Assembly: GCF_000739735.1 (NCBI RefSeq) | Contig: NZ_BBJF01000006.1 | Location: 62,001 to 126,000, forward strand | DNA: 64,000 nt | DNA from: Paraburkholderia ginsengisoli NBRC 100965 | GTDB taxonomy: Bacteria > Pseudomonadota > Gammaproteobacteria > Burkholderiales > Burkholderiaceae | Direction of reading: 5' to 3' | Made by a program: the position numbers and the translations under genes | The notes under the pieces: model-generated | Databases searched by the model: none | Told to the model about the DNA's origin: nothing | Seen by the model: the letters and a program-made list of their open reading frames with translations, nothing else | In this document: positions 1 through 8,947 of the stretch, in pieces | How the letters are laid out: every line of letters starts with the position of its first letter | Numbering within the stretch: position 1 is the first letter of the stretch

Positions 1-236
1 ACGCCCACTCGACCCGCCTCATGCAGATCGTTCATCCGCGCAATGCCGACCACGACCGACGCGAAGATGATCGGCGCAAGGAGCATTCTGATCAGTTTGA
101 TGAACAGGTCGCCGAGCGGCTTCAACTGCGAACCGATATCGGGGTAGAAGTGTCCGACGAGGATGCCGGCCACAATGCCGATCAGTACCTGTACATAGAG
201 TCTGCTGAGATATTTTCCGATCTTTGAAACCCGCAT
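1..236 (-). CDS. dctA: C4-dicarboxylate:cation symporter, N-terminal fragment
   Basis: Only the first 78 codons are inside the window; the gene runs off the left edge. The translation starts [20 protein letters not shown] and continues through a hydrophobic first helix, [18 protein letters not shown] and the helix [20 protein letters not shown], which is the N-terminus typical of DctA-type DAACS-family symporters of the inner membrane. The ATG at 236 has AGGAG a few bases upstream. It lies downstream of tarD on the same strand, so it probably imports tartrate or a related dicarboxylate for that enzyme. The family call is firm; the substrate is inferred from the neighbour. Confidence 0.85.
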   Translation of the reverse strand, partial: MRVSKIGKYLSRLYVQVLIGIVAGILVGHFYPDIGSQLKPLGDLFIKLIRMLLAPIIFASVVVGIARMNDLHEAGRVG

Positions 237-398
237 GTCTGTCTCCTATGCGTGGCGTCTTCATGAGAGTTCGGACCGGCATTCGCAACAGCGCCTACCG
301 CTGCCGCGAATACGGCCGGATTTCGCCTGCATTCTTTTTATGTTTTCCAAGCGCTGCGCCGACCTTTCAGATCGGCGCTTAAAACTCGCCGCTTAATC

Positions 399-1565
399 TC
401 AAGCGGACAACTTACGCATCTCGACAATCAGATCGGCTTTTCCTTCGAAGCCGATACCCGGCAAATCGGGCATCGTGATATAGCCGTTGTCCACTTTCAC
501 GCCGTCCGGAAAGCCGCCGTACGGCTGGAACAGATCCGGGTACGATTCGTTGCCGCCCAGACCCAGGCCGGCCGCGATGTTCAATGACATCTGATGCCCG
601 CCATGCGGAATGCAGCGGCTCGGCGACCAGCCGTGCTGATGCAGCATGTCGAGCGTGCGCAGATACTCGACGAGGCCGTAGCTCAATGCGCAGTCGAACT
701 GCAGCCAGTCGCGATCCGGACGCATGCCGCCGTAGCGAATCAGATTGCGGGCGTCCTGCATCGAGAACAGATCTTCGCCGGTCGCCATCGGCTTGTCGTA
801 GTAGTTGCGCAGCGTAGCCTGCAATTCGAAGTCGAGCGGGTCGCCCGGTTCCTCGTACCAGAACAGATCGTATTGCGACAGAGCCTTCGCGTACTGGATC
901 GCCGTATCCAGATCGAAGCGGCCGTTCGCGTCGACGGCGAGTTTCTGTCCGTCGCCGAGCACACTCAGAATCGAGTCGATACGGCGCAGGTCTTCATCGA
1001 GCGACGCGCCGCCAATCTTCTTCTTCACGACCGTGTAACCACGATCGATATAGCTGCGCATTTCGTCTTTCAGTTTTCCGTGATCCTGGCCGGGGTAGTA
1101 ATAGCCGCCCGCCGCGTACACGAAAATCTTGCGGTCAGGCTGGCCGTTGCCATAACGATCCGCGAGCAACTGAAAGAGCGGTTTGCCTTCGATCTTCGCG
1201 ACCGCGTCCCAGATCGCCATGTCGATCGTGCCGATTGCGACCGAGCGCTCGCCGTGACCGCCCGGCTTCTCGTTGGTGAACATGGTCGCCCAGATCTTGT
1301 GCGGATCGAGATTGTTGCCGGTGGCATCGACGAGCGTCGCGGGATCGGCTTCGAGAATGCGCGGAATGAAACGCTCGCGCATCAGCTTGCCCTGGCCGTA
1401 GCGGCCGTTGGAATTGAAGCCGTAACCGATCACCGGCTTGCCGTCACGGATCACGTCGGTCACCACGGCGACGAGACTCAGCGTCATCTTGCTGAAGTCG
1501 ATGTACGCATTACGGATCGGCGAGCTGATCGGAACGGTCTTCTCGCGGATTTCTACGATTCTCAT
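399..1565 (-). CDS. tarD: D(-)-tartrate dehydratase, enolase superfamily
   Basis: 388 aa. It would dehydrate D-tartrate to oxaloacetate in the cytoplasm. The sequence closely follows my memory of the characterised Bradyrhizobium D-tartrate dehydratase, including PISSPIRNAYIDF near the N-terminus, RDWLQFDCALSYGL and the C-terminal GLGGNESYPDLFQPYGGFPD. Enolase-superfamily residues are present: the KKK base cluster at 181-183, metal ligands in VDANGRF (Asp212), YEEPGD (Glu238) and GEDLFS (Glu264), and the His of IPHGGHQM (His321). Full length for the family. It is transcribed away from a LysR regulator at 1703 and towards dctA, so uptake and breakdown of tartrate are likely co-regulated. A related acid-sugar substrate cannot be excluded. 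Confidence 0.88.
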   Translation of the reverse strand: MRIVEIREKTVPISSPIRNAYIDFSKMTLSLVAVVTDVIRDGKPVIGYGFNSNGRYGQGKLMRERFIPRILEADPATLVDATGNNLDPHKIWATMFTNEKPGGHGERSVAIGTIDMAIWDAVAKIEGKPLFQLLADRYGNGQPDRKIFVYAAGGYYYPGQDHGKLKDEMRSYIDRGYTVVKKKIGGASLDEDLRRIDSILSVLGDGQKLAVDANGRFDLDTAIQYAKALSQYDLFWYEEPGDPLDFELQATLRNYYDKPMATGEDLFSMQDARNLIRYGGMRPDRDWLQFDCALSYGLVEYLRTLDMLHQHGWSPSRCIPHGGHQMSLNIAAGLGLGGNESYPDLFQPYGGFPDGVKVDNGYITMPDLPGIGFEGKADLIVEMRKLSA

Positions 1566-1679
1566 GGATGTCTCCTTGTTGCACTGCCGGTTGACCGGGC
1601 AACGGGCGGTGGGAATGCGTAGGTTATTCGCGGGGACCGGCGTTATGATTCACCCAAAGTCACTTCTTTATTAACTTAC

Positions 1680-1712
1680 GGTGAAAAGCGGGTGAGAACC
1701 GGGTGAAAAGCG
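1680..1712. repeat. Three GGTGA repeats at 11-bp spacing over the lysR start
   Basis: GGTGA occurs at 1680-1684, 1691-1695 and 1702-1706, one per helical turn. The 10-mer GTGAAAAGCG is repeated exactly at 1681 and 1703; the second copy is the start of the LysR gene. The GTG at 1681 opens only a four-codon reading frame. The repeats could be an operator or ribosome-binding decoys; no function is shown. Confidence 0.5.
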
Positions 1713-2626
1713 ACCTGTCGTCCCAACTGGAGTTTTTCGTGCTGCTGGCGCGGCACGGCAATCTGTCGGCCGTGGCGCGCGACATGGACATCACGCCGCC
1801 GGCGGCCACCAAACGGCTCGCGCAACTCGAAGCGCGCCTCGGCGTGCGACTGGTCAATCGGACTACGCGCAGCATCAGCCTGACCGCCGAAGGCGAGACG
1901 TACCTCGACTACGCGACGCGCATTCTGGCTGACGTGCGCGAGATGGAAGAAGTCGTATCGTCGAGCCGCTCGGTGCCGCGAGGGCTGTTGCGGATCAATG
2001 CAACGCTGGGATTCGGCCGCACGACGATCGCGCCACTCGTTTCCGAATTCGCAAAGCGCTACCCGCACGTCGAAGTGCAACTCGATGTCACCGACCGGCC
2101 GATCGATCTCGTCGAAAGCGGCGTGGATCTCGCGATCCGCTTCGGCGAATTGCCGGACAAACGTCTCAACGCGCGCCGCGTCATGTCGAATCGCCGCTTT
2201 CTCTGCGCATCGCCGCGCTATCTCGAGTTGCACGGCACGCCTGAAACGCTTGCTGACTTGTCGGATCATCAGTGCATCGTGCATCGCCAGAACGACGACG
2301 CGTACGGTATCTGGCGCCTGATGCACAACGGCGACGCCCAGGCGATCAAGGTGCACGGCATGCTGTCGAGCAACGACGGCGACATCGTGCTGGGCTGGGC
2401 GCTGGACGGCCACGGCATTCTGGTGCGCTCGGAATGGGATCTCGCGAAGTACCTGGAGAGCGGGCGCTTGCGGATCGTGCTTCCCGAGTTCGCGCAACCG
2501 TCGGCCGACCTGTTCGTCTACTACCCGAATAAACGCAATCAATCGGCGCGCGCGCGGGCCTTCATCGACTTCCTCGTCGATCGCTTCAAACGAAGCGCAA
2601 ATACTCTTCCATCTCTTTCCCCATAA
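1703..2626 (+). CDS. LysR-family transcriptional regulator (putative tartrate regulator)
   Basis: 307 aa, GTG start. The N-terminal winged helix-turn-helix is clear (LEFFVLLARHGNLSAVARDM, then PPAATKRLAQLEARLGVRLV and NRTTRSISLTAEG), followed by a LysR effector-binding domain from about residue 90 (GLLRINATLGFGR to the C-terminus). Length is normal. The gene diverges from tarD-dctA with a 137-bp gap, the usual arrangement for a LysR protein that controls the neighbouring operon in response to its substrate. Regulation of tartrate use is inferred from position only. The start is embedded in an 11-bp phased repeat. Confidence 0.85.
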   Translation: MKSDLSSQLEFFVLLARHGNLSAVARDMDITPPAATKRLAQLEARLGVRLVNRTTRSISLTAEGETYLDYATRILADVREMEEVVSSSRSVPRGLLRINATLGFGRTTIAPLVSEFAKRYPHVEVQLDVTDRPIDLVESGVDLAIRFGELPDKRLNARRVMSNRRFLCASPRYLELHGTPETLADLSDHQCIVHRQNDDAYGIWRLMHNGDAQAIKVHGMLSSNDGDIVLGWALDGHGILVRSEWDLAKYLESGRLRIVLPEFAQPSADLFVYYPNKRNQSARARAFIDFLVDRFKRSANTLPSLSP

Positions 2627-2965
2627 CGCGCGAGCGAGCGGTCCATGCAGCGCGGCGCACAGAGCGGCGGCACGTTCGCCACAAGCCACCGCGGGTCATT
2701 TCGGTTTGCCAGTGGAAACTTGACCGTCTAAACTGGTCTGGTTGATGCGGTGCAGCACATGGCGTTGCGGGTCCGTGTCACGCGCGTGACAAACGGCGGT
2801 GATAACCCACCTGGACGTGCTGCGCGTTTTCCTCGCTGATTCTGGTAAAAGCCGCGCCCTCCACACGGCGCACTCAGTCTCGCCCAGTCCCACGCGTGCC
2901 GCGTAAAACCGCGCATAGGGGATGCGACAGGGTCGAGCCGACTACCTGAGGAGTTCGAAGCGATC
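2627..2965. other. Gene-free gap before the DUF3141 operon
   Basis: 339 bp without a convincing reading frame. It should contain the promoter of the operon starting at 2966. A TTGACC hexamer at 2720-2725 resembles a -35 element, but I see no good -10 at the right spacing. A GAGGAG ribosome-binding site lies just before 2966. I found no clear FNR or other operator. Confidence 0.4.
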
Positions 2966-5239
2966 ATGACCCAGTCACCACCGCTACCCGCCTCGCCCGA
3001 CTTTAGCGCGCCCGCCGTTCCGGTTGGTGTGCCGTTCGTGCAGGCCGCTGTCGACTACTCCATCGACGCCTGGCAACGCGGCGTTCTGTTCGCCGACGTG
3101 CTGCGCGAGCGCGGCAACCAGTATCAGGCGCATCTGCGCGAACGCACACCGAATGTGCTCGACTTCGCCGCCGAATTGATCGTCGACGGAAGAACCTTGC
3201 CGCGACCGGTCAACTACGGGCTCGTGCGCATCGTCGCCCCCGACGACCTCAAGCCCGAGCGCGACGCCGTCAGCGCGCACGATCCCGGCCGCCTGCGCCC
3301 GTTCGTCGTGTTCGATCCGCGCGCGGGGCATGGTCCGGGCATCGGCGGATTCAAGCGCGACAGCGAAATCGGCGCCGCCTTGCGCGCCGGCCACAAGTGC
3401 TACTTCGTCGGCTTTCTGCCCGACCCGGTGCCGGGCCAGACGGTCGAAGACGTGATGCGCGCGGAAGCGACGTTCCTCGAGAAAGTCATCGAGTTGCATC
3501 CCGACAGCCCCGGCAAGCCCGCCGTGATCGGCAATTGCCAGGCCGGCTGGCAAGTGCTGATGACCGCCGCGATGCGGCCCGAACTGTTCGGACCGATCAT
3601 CGTCGCCGGTGCGCCGGTGTCGTATTGGGCCGGATGGCGCGGCAAGAATCCGATGCGCTATTCCGGCGGACTGCTCGGCGGTTCGTGGCTGACCGCGCTC
3701 ACCGGCGACCTCGGCGGCGGACGCTTCGACGGTGCATGGCTCGTGCAGAACTTCGAGAACATGAACCCGGCCAACACGCTGTGGCACAAGCAGTACAACC
3801 TGTATGCGAACATCGACACCGAGGCGCAACGCTATCTCGGCTTCGAAAAGTACTGGGGCGGCCACGTGTTTCTGAACGCGGACGAAATGCAGTACATCGT
3901 CGATAACCTGTTCGTCGGCAACCGGCTCGTGCGTGGCGAGATCGTCACCTCGGACGGCATTCGCCTCGATCTGCGCAATATCCGTTCGCCGATCGTCGTG
4001 TTCTGCTCGTACGGCGACAACATCACTCCGCCACCGCAAGCGCTCGGCTGGATCACCGACCTGTACCGCGACGACGCCGAGCTTTTCGCCCACGATCAGA
4101 CGATCGTGTACGCCACGCACGAGAACATCGGCCATCTCGGCATCTTCGTGTCGAGCAGCACGGGGCGCAAGGAGCATCACGAGTTCGTCAGCAATATCGA
4201 TCTGATCGATCTGCTTCCGTCGGGTGTGTACGAAGCGCAGATGGGAAAGAAGGTCGCCGCCACCGCTAGCGCGGAACTCGTCGAGGGCGAACATGTGCTG
4301 GCCGTCACGCGGCGCAGCGTCGACGATGTGCGCGCGATCGTGCAGCCCGACCCGGCGAGCGACCGCCGCTTCGCGACGGCGGCTTATGTGTCCAACTTCA
4401 ATCTCGGGCTGTACCGCAGCTTCGTGCAGCCGTGGGTACGTGCCTGCACGACGCCGGAGTCCGCCGGTGTCGCAAGCCGTGTGCACCCGCTGCGCGTGCC
4501 GTATGAGTGCTGGTCCGATCGTCATCCGCTCGCGTCGAGCGTCGCTCATCTCGCGGACAGCGTGAAAGAGCAGCGCAAGAGCGTCGGCGCCGACAATCCG
4601 TTCTGGCAGATGCAAACGCATATGTCGAACGCGATCGAGGCTTCGCTCGACTACTACCGCGACGTACGCGACGCGGCGGTCGAGCAGATGTTCGAGACGA
4701 TCTACGGCGCGCCCTGGCTGCAGGCAATGGCCGGCCTTCCCCCCGCGCGTGACGACGAAGCCACCGCCGCCGTGACCCAGGCGGGCGCGGTGCAGGAACA
4801 GGACGCGCCGATCGCGGCCGGCCACGACCGCCTGCGCGCGGCCATGGCGACGGGCGGACTCGTCGAAGCGAGCGTGCGTGCGTTGCTGTTCGTGCGCCGC
4901 ACGCATGGCGAAGCGGATGAGCGGCGCTTCAATCTCGCGCGCGCGATGCTTGGCACGCTCTCCGATCGCGGGATTCTCGCTTTCAAAACGGTGGTTCGCG
5001 AGCAGGCCGCGCTGCTGCGTTTCGACAGCGACGCCGCGATCGACGCGCTGCCCGTCCTGCTGAAGGGCGTGCCGCCCGCCGATGTGCGCTCCGCCGCGCG
5101 CCACCTCGACAAGCTCTCCGCGACGCTCGCCCTCGACGAACACGAGCGCGCCGATCTCGCTCGCGTGCTGGCGATTTTCAAAGCCGCGGAGAAAGCGAAA
5201 ACGACGCAGCGTGACGAGGTTCGTCAGAAGGTCGAATAA
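2966..5239 (+). CDS. DUF3141 protein, PhaC-like alpha/beta hydrolase
   Basis: 757 aa, well above the usual size of a poly(3-hydroxyalkanoate) synthase. The alpha/beta hydrolase core carries a PhaC-style nucleophile elbow, GNCQAGW, with Cys191, plus a candidate Asp351 in YGDNITPP and His390 in ENIGHLGIF, giving a Cys-Asp-His triad. The C-terminal third (from about 560) is helical, charged and not part of the hydrolase fold. Databases commonly label such proteins as poly-beta-hydroxybutyrate polymerase-like; actual polymerase activity is unproven. It is the first gene of a run with phosphate acyltransferase, acetate kinase and a FabI-like reductase, which suggests acyl-CoA or acyl-phosphate chemistry. 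No signal peptide is evident. Confidence 0.8.
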   Translation: MTQSPPLPASPDFSAPAVPVGVPFVQAAVDYSIDAWQRGVLFADVLRERGNQYQAHLRERTPNVLDFAAELIVDGRTLPRPVNYGLVRIVAPDDLKPERDAVSAHDPGRLRPFVVFDPRAGHGPGIGGFKRDSEIGAALRAGHKCYFVGFLPDPVPGQTVEDVMRAEATFLEKVIELHPDSPGKPAVIGNCQAGWQVLMTAAMRPELFGPIIVAGAPVSYWAGWRGKNPMRYSGGLLGGSWLTALTGDLGGGRFDGAWLVQNFENMNPANTLWHKQYNLYANIDTEAQRYLGFEKYWGGHVFLNADEMQYIVDNLFVGNRLVRGEIVTSDGIRLDLRNIRSPIVVFCSYGDNITPPPQALGWITDLYRDDAELFAHDQTIVYATHENIGHLGIFVSSSTGRKEHHEFVSNIDLIDLLPSGVYEAQMGKKVAATASAELVEGEHVLAVTRRSVDDVRAIVQPDPASDRRFATAAYVSNFNLGLYRSFVQPWVRACTTPESAGVASRVHPLRVPYECWSDRHPLASSVAHLADSVKEQRKSVGADNPFWQMQTHMSNAIEASLDYYRDVRDAAVEQMFETIYGAPWLQAMAGLPPARDDEATAAVTQAGAVQEQDAPIAAGHDRLRAAMATGGLVEASVRALLFVRRTHGEADERRFNLARAMLGTLSDRGILAFKTVVREQAALLRFDSDAAIDALPVLLKGVPPADVRSAARHLDKLSATLALDEHERADLARVLAIFKAAEKAKTTQRDEVRQKVE

Positions 5240-5324
5240 CGCTCGGCGCCGGACATTCGCACGTTCGCCCGGCGCCGAATTCGCGCTGGGCGCCCCCCAC
5301 GTTGAGACATCGAGGGTTCATCAT

Positions 5325-6266
5325 ATGGAACACCAGCGCGACAAGTACGAGCGGCTCGTTTCGTTTGCCGCCACGCTGCCGCCCACGCCGACCGCGGTCG
5401 CACATCCGGCCGATCACGATTCGCTGTCGGCGGTGATCGAAGCGGCGCGGCTCGGGCTGATCGCGCCGATTCTCGTCGGGCCGCGCGCGAAGATCAGCGC
5501 CGCCGCGCAAGCGGGCAATCTCGAACTCGGCGATCTGCCGATCGTCGACGTGCCGCATAGTCATGCTGCGGCGGCGGCCGCCGTGCAACTCGTTCACGAA
5601 GGCCAGGCGCAGGCGTTGATGAAAGGCTCGTTGCACACCGACGAGTTGATGGCTGAAGTCGTCGCGCGTGGCACGGGTCTGCGCACCGAGCGCCGCGTCA
5701 GCCATTGCTTCGTGATGGATGTGCCGGGCCGCGAGGACGCGCTCATCATCACCGATGCGGCCGTCAATATCTCGCCGACACTCGACGACAAGCGCGATAT
5801 CGTGCAGAACGCGATCGACCTCGCGCACGCGCTGCGCTTTCCGGCCGCGCGCGTCGCGATTCTCTCGGCGATGGAAACCGTCAACTCGAAAGTGCCGTCG
5901 ACCCTCGACGCGGCCGCGCTGTGCAAGATGGCCGACCGGCAGCAGATCACCGGCGGCATTCTCGACGGCCCGCTCGCGCTCGACAACGCGATCAGCGTAG
6001 AGGCCGCGAAAATCAAGGGTATCGTGTCGCCGGTCGCGGGGCGCGCGAACATCCTCGTGGTGCCGGACCTCGAAGCAGGCAACCTGCTCGCGAAGAGCCT
6101 GTCGTTTCTCGCGGGTGCGGACGCCGCCGGCATCGTGCTCGGCGCGAAGGTGCCGATCATCCTGACGAGCCGCGCCGACTCGGTGATCACCCGGCTCGCG
6201 TCCTGCGCGGTCGCCTCGCTCGTCGCGCTCGCGCGGCGCGAGACGCTCGCCGCGGCCATCGTCTGA
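5325..6266 (+). CDS. Phosphate acetyl/butyryltransferase
   Basis: 313 aa. It would interconvert acyl-CoA plus phosphate with acyl-phosphate plus CoA. The PTA/PTB domain fills the whole protein: LMKGSLHTDELM near 98, FVMDVPGREDALIITDAAVN near 130, the ISPTLDDKRDIVQNAI stretch and the C-terminal GIVLGAKVPIILTSRADS. Length fits stand-alone phosphotransacylases; the MaoC-like hydratase domain seen in bifunctional relatives is absent. The ATG at 5325 follows GAGGG; an open frame extends upstream, but it overlaps the previous gene and has no better start. Acetate kinase follows 9 bp downstream, so the pair should make ATP from an acyl-CoA. Whether acetyl or butyryl is preferred cannot be read from sequence. 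Confidence 0.88.
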   Translation: MEHQRDKYERLVSFAATLPPTPTAVAHPADHDSLSAVIEAARLGLIAPILVGPRAKISAAAQAGNLELGDLPIVDVPHSHAAAAAAVQLVHEGQAQALMKGSLHTDELMAEVVARGTGLRTERRVSHCFVMDVPGREDALIITDAAVNISPTLDDKRDIVQNAIDLAHALRFPAARVAILSAMETVNSKVPSTLDAAALCKMADRQQITGGILDGPLALDNAISVEAAKIKGIVSPVAGRANILVVPDLEAGNLLAKSLSFLAGADAAGIVLGAKVPIILTSRADSVITRLASCAVASLVALARRETLAAAIV

Positions 6267-6275
6267 GGCGCCGGC

Positions 6276-7454
6276 ATGGACGTCATTCTGGTTATCAACT
6301 CCGGCTCGTCGAGCATCAAGTTCCAGGCCTACGCGGTCGACGGCCACGCGCTCGATCCGATCGCGGGCGGCAAGCTCGAAGAACTCTACACCGCGCCGCG
6401 TCTTATGGTGAAGCGGCACGACGGCGAAGTGATCGACGAACGGCGCTGGCCGGAGGGCGAAAGTCTCGGCCATGACAACGCGATCGCGTTCCTGTTCGAC
6501 TGGCTGCGCTCGCATGCCGACGGCGCGACGTTGCAGGCCGTCGGTCATCGGGTCGTGCACGGCGGCGGCCGTTATACCGAGCCGGTGCGCGTCGACGCGG
6601 AGGTCCTTGCCGTGCTCGAGACGTTCGTGCCGCTCGCGCCGCTGCATCAGCCGCATAACCTCGCGGCGATCCGTTCGATCACAGCGCGCAATCCGGACGT
6701 GCCGCAGATCGCGTGCTTCGACACCGCGTTTCACCACACGCAACCGCCACTCGCGACGCGCTATGCGTTGCCGCCCGAGATCACGAACCGAGGCGTGCGT
6801 CGCTACGGTTTTCATGGCCTCTCGTACGAGTACGTCGCGAGCGTGCTGCCGCAATACAGCGAGCGTGCGGCGCGCGGCAAGACGGTCGTGCTGCACCTGG
6901 GCAACGGCGCGAGCATGGCGGCGCTCGATCAAGGCAGGAGCGTTGCGAGCACGATGGGCTTCACCGCCGTCGAAGGACTCGTGATGGGCACACGCTCGGG
7001 CAGTCTCGATCCCGGCGTCGTGTTGTGGATGATCGAAGAAGCGCAGATGGACGCACGCGCGATCGGCTCGCTGCTGTACAAGCGCTCGGGGCTGCTCGGC
7101 GTTTCCGGCATTTCGAGCGACATGCGCACGCTGCTCGCCAGCGATGCGCCCGCCGCGGCCGAGGCGGTCGATCTGTTCTGCTACCGGATTTCACGCGAAC
7201 TCGGCTCGCTCGGGGCCGCGCTCGGCGGGCTCGACGCGCTCGTGTTCACCGCGGGCATCGGCGAATATGCGGCGCCGGTGCGCGAACGCGTATGCCGCGC
7301 GGCCGCGTGGCTCGGCGTGTCGCTCGACGCGAGCGCGAACGAACGGCACGGACCGCGCATTAACGATGCGCAAAGCGCGGTGGAAGTCTGGGTCATTCCG
7401 ACCAATGAGGAACTGATGATTGCCCGGCACACGCTCGAACGACTGGAGGGATGA
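6276..7454 (+). CDS. ackA: Acetate/propionate kinase
   Basis: 392 aa. It transfers phosphate between acyl-phosphate and ADP in the cytoplasm. The ASKHA-fold phosphate motif is at the N-terminus (ILVINSGSSSIKFQ region), followed by VGHRVVHGGG near 90, ACFDTAFH near 148, RRYGFHGLSYEYV near 170, HLGNGASM near 208 and FTAGIGEYA near 325. These are the acetate-kinase signatures and the length is normal. It begins 9 bp after the phosphotransacylase and its TGA overlaps the start of the FabI-like gene (ATGA), so translation is probably coupled. The specific acyl group is not determined. Confidence 0.92.
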   Translation: MDVILVINSGSSSIKFQAYAVDGHALDPIAGGKLEELYTAPRLMVKRHDGEVIDERRWPEGESLGHDNAIAFLFDWLRSHADGATLQAVGHRVVHGGGRYTEPVRVDAEVLAVLETFVPLAPLHQPHNLAAIRSITARNPDVPQIACFDTAFHHTQPPLATRYALPPEITNRGVRRYGFHGLSYEYVASVLPQYSERAARGKTVVLHLGNGASMAALDQGRSVASTMGFTAVEGLVMGTRSGSLDPGVVLWMIEEAQMDARAIGSLLYKRSGLLGVSGISSDMRTLLASDAPAAAEAVDLFCYRISRELGSLGAALGGLDALVFTAGIGEYAAPVRERVCRAAAWLGVSLDASANERHGPRINDAQSAVEVWVIPTNEELMIARHTLERLEG

Positions 7455-8239
7455 CGATGGATAAGCTTTCCGCGCAGCCATTCGCGCAACACAAGGTGCT
7501 GATCGTCGGCATCGCCAACGAACACTCGATCGCCTATGGCTGCGCGCGCGCCTTTCGCGAGCTGGGCGCGGACCTCGCGATCACCTATCTGAACGACAAG
7601 GCGAAGGCCTACGTGGAACCGCTGGCCGAAGAACTCGGCGCGTCGATCCTGCTGCCGCTCGACGTCTCGAAGCCGGGCGAACTCGACAGCGTATTCGACA
7701 CGCTCCGCGAGCGCTGGGGACGGCTCGACGTCGCGGTCCATTCGATCGCGTTCGCGCCGAAGAGCGATCTGCAAGGCGGTCTGCTCAACAGTTCCGCCGA
7801 GGGCTTCGCGCAGGCGATGGATATCTCGTGTCACTCGTTCATCCGGATGGCGCGGCTCGCGGCGCCGCTGATGACCGAAGGCGGCTCGCTGTTCGCGATG
7901 AGCTACCTGGGCGCGAGCCGCGTGGTGCCCAACTATGACCTGATGGGCCCGGTCAAGGCGGCGCTCGAAGCGTCGTGCCGCTATCTCGCGCACGAGCTCG
8001 GGCCGAAGCGCATCCGCGTGCATCCGATCTCGCCGGGGCCGTTGAAGACGCGCGCGGCGTCGGGGCTGAAGGACTTCGATCTGCTACTCACCGAGGCGGC
8101 CGAGCGCGCGCCGATCGGCGAGCTGGTCGACATCATGGATGTGGGGTACACCTGCGCGTTTCTGGCGACGCCTTACGCGCGCAGGATGACGGGCAATACG
8201 ATCTTCGTGGATGGAGGTGTGAGCATCATGAACGGGTAG
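7451..8239 (+). CDS. fabI: FabI-type enoyl-ACP/enoyl-CoA reductase
   Basis: 262 aa short-chain dehydrogenase of the FabI subgroup. It has the split nucleotide motif GIANEHSIAYG near 20-30, the first active-site Tyr in MSYLGAS (Tyr152) and the Tyr-x6-Lys pair in NYDLMGPVKA (Tyr162, Lys169), as in FabI, and ends FVDGGVSIMNG. The ATG at 7451 overlaps the ackA stop; a second ATG at 7457 is possible. The location at the end of a phosphotransacylase/kinase operon is unusual for the housekeeping fatty-acid gene, so it may be a second copy working on another enoyl thioester. That role is inference. Confidence 0.88.
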   Translation: MTMDKLSAQPFAQHKVLIVGIANEHSIAYGCARAFRELGADLAITYLNDKAKAYVEPLAEELGASILLPLDVSKPGELDSVFDTLRERWGRLDVAVHSIAFAPKSDLQGGLLNSSAEGFAQAMDISCHSFIRMARLAAPLMTEGGSLFAMSYLGASRVVPNYDLMGPVKAALEASCRYLAHELGPKRIRVHPISPGPLKTRAASGLKDFDLLLTEAAERAPIGELVDIMDVGYTCAFLATPYARRMTGNTIFVDGGVSIMNG

Positions 8240-8259
8240 TCTCGCGACGAACCCGTTTA

Positions 8260-8915
8260 CGCGCTCGGGCAGGATGATGTCGCCCCGCGTTCCCGGTTCG
8301 CTATTACCGCGTTCACGACATCGGCCGTCTTCTTCGGCGGCAGCATTTGCCAACTATCTCGCGACGACGTCGGCAAAGCCAGCTGCTCGGCGCCGGCGAC
8401 AGGATGTGCCGGGTCGCCGCTTTGACCGGCATCGCCCGTTTCGAGCCTGGCGCGCACCTCGACGCGATGAATGTCCCACCAGAGCACCGACCCTTGCGGA
8501 AACAGGTCCTCGCTCAGAGATTTGAACGTCGACAGCAGACGCACGGCGGCCAACGGATCCCTCAGCCAGATGTACTCGCGTGCAAGATCGGGCGCGTTGA
8601 TCGCAAAGAACTCGCATCGGCGGAATCGGCAATGTCGAAGCGGCGCAGCGCCTTCGCCCGCCACTTGTGGGCGTCCGTCCAGTTGCCCGCCTGTTCGCAC
8701 AGCTTCGCCAGATCGATCAGCGCGCGACGCGTGGAAAAATGCGCCGCGCCTCGCGACATGTAAAGCTGCGCGCCACCGCATCGGTCAGAATGGGCACGAG
8801 CATGATCCTCGGTATCGACGGATTCGCGCCGATCACCTGCACGATCTGCTCATATTCCGGCAGTGAGAGATCGCCATGCATCTGATTGACAGGCAGCAGG
8901 GCTTCATCGTGACGC
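8260..8915 (-). pseudogene. Frameshifted relic of an unidentified helical (TPR-like) protein
   Basis: No single intact frame, but coherent minus-strand protein pieces join up across frames. Reading leftwards: GDLSLPEYEQIVQVIGANPS (around 8880-8830), then SRGAAHFSTRRALIDLAKLC and NWTDAHKWRAKALRRFDIAD (around 8755-8620), then in another frame INAPDLAREYIWLRDPLAAV and LFPQGSVLWWDIHRVEVRAR (around 8610-8430). At least two frameshifts are needed, near 8790 and near 8615. The helical pieces with aligned Ala/Leu resemble TPR repeats, but I do not recognise the family. It lies directly downstream of the Ohr-like gene. Sequencing error is possible but would need two independent events. Confidence 0.5.
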
Positions 8916-8947
8916 CGTCTCCGGACAGTCGCCAGGTCGCGCCGATG

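Noticed and set aside
2984..5143. 719-codon open frame on the minus strand
   Set aside because: Antisense to the well-supported DUF3141 gene; Arg/His/Ala-rich with no domain, an effect of high GC at third positions.
5178..6932. 584-codon minus-strand frame over pta-ackA
   Set aside because: Lies opposite two clear enzymes; composition typical of a mirrored frame.
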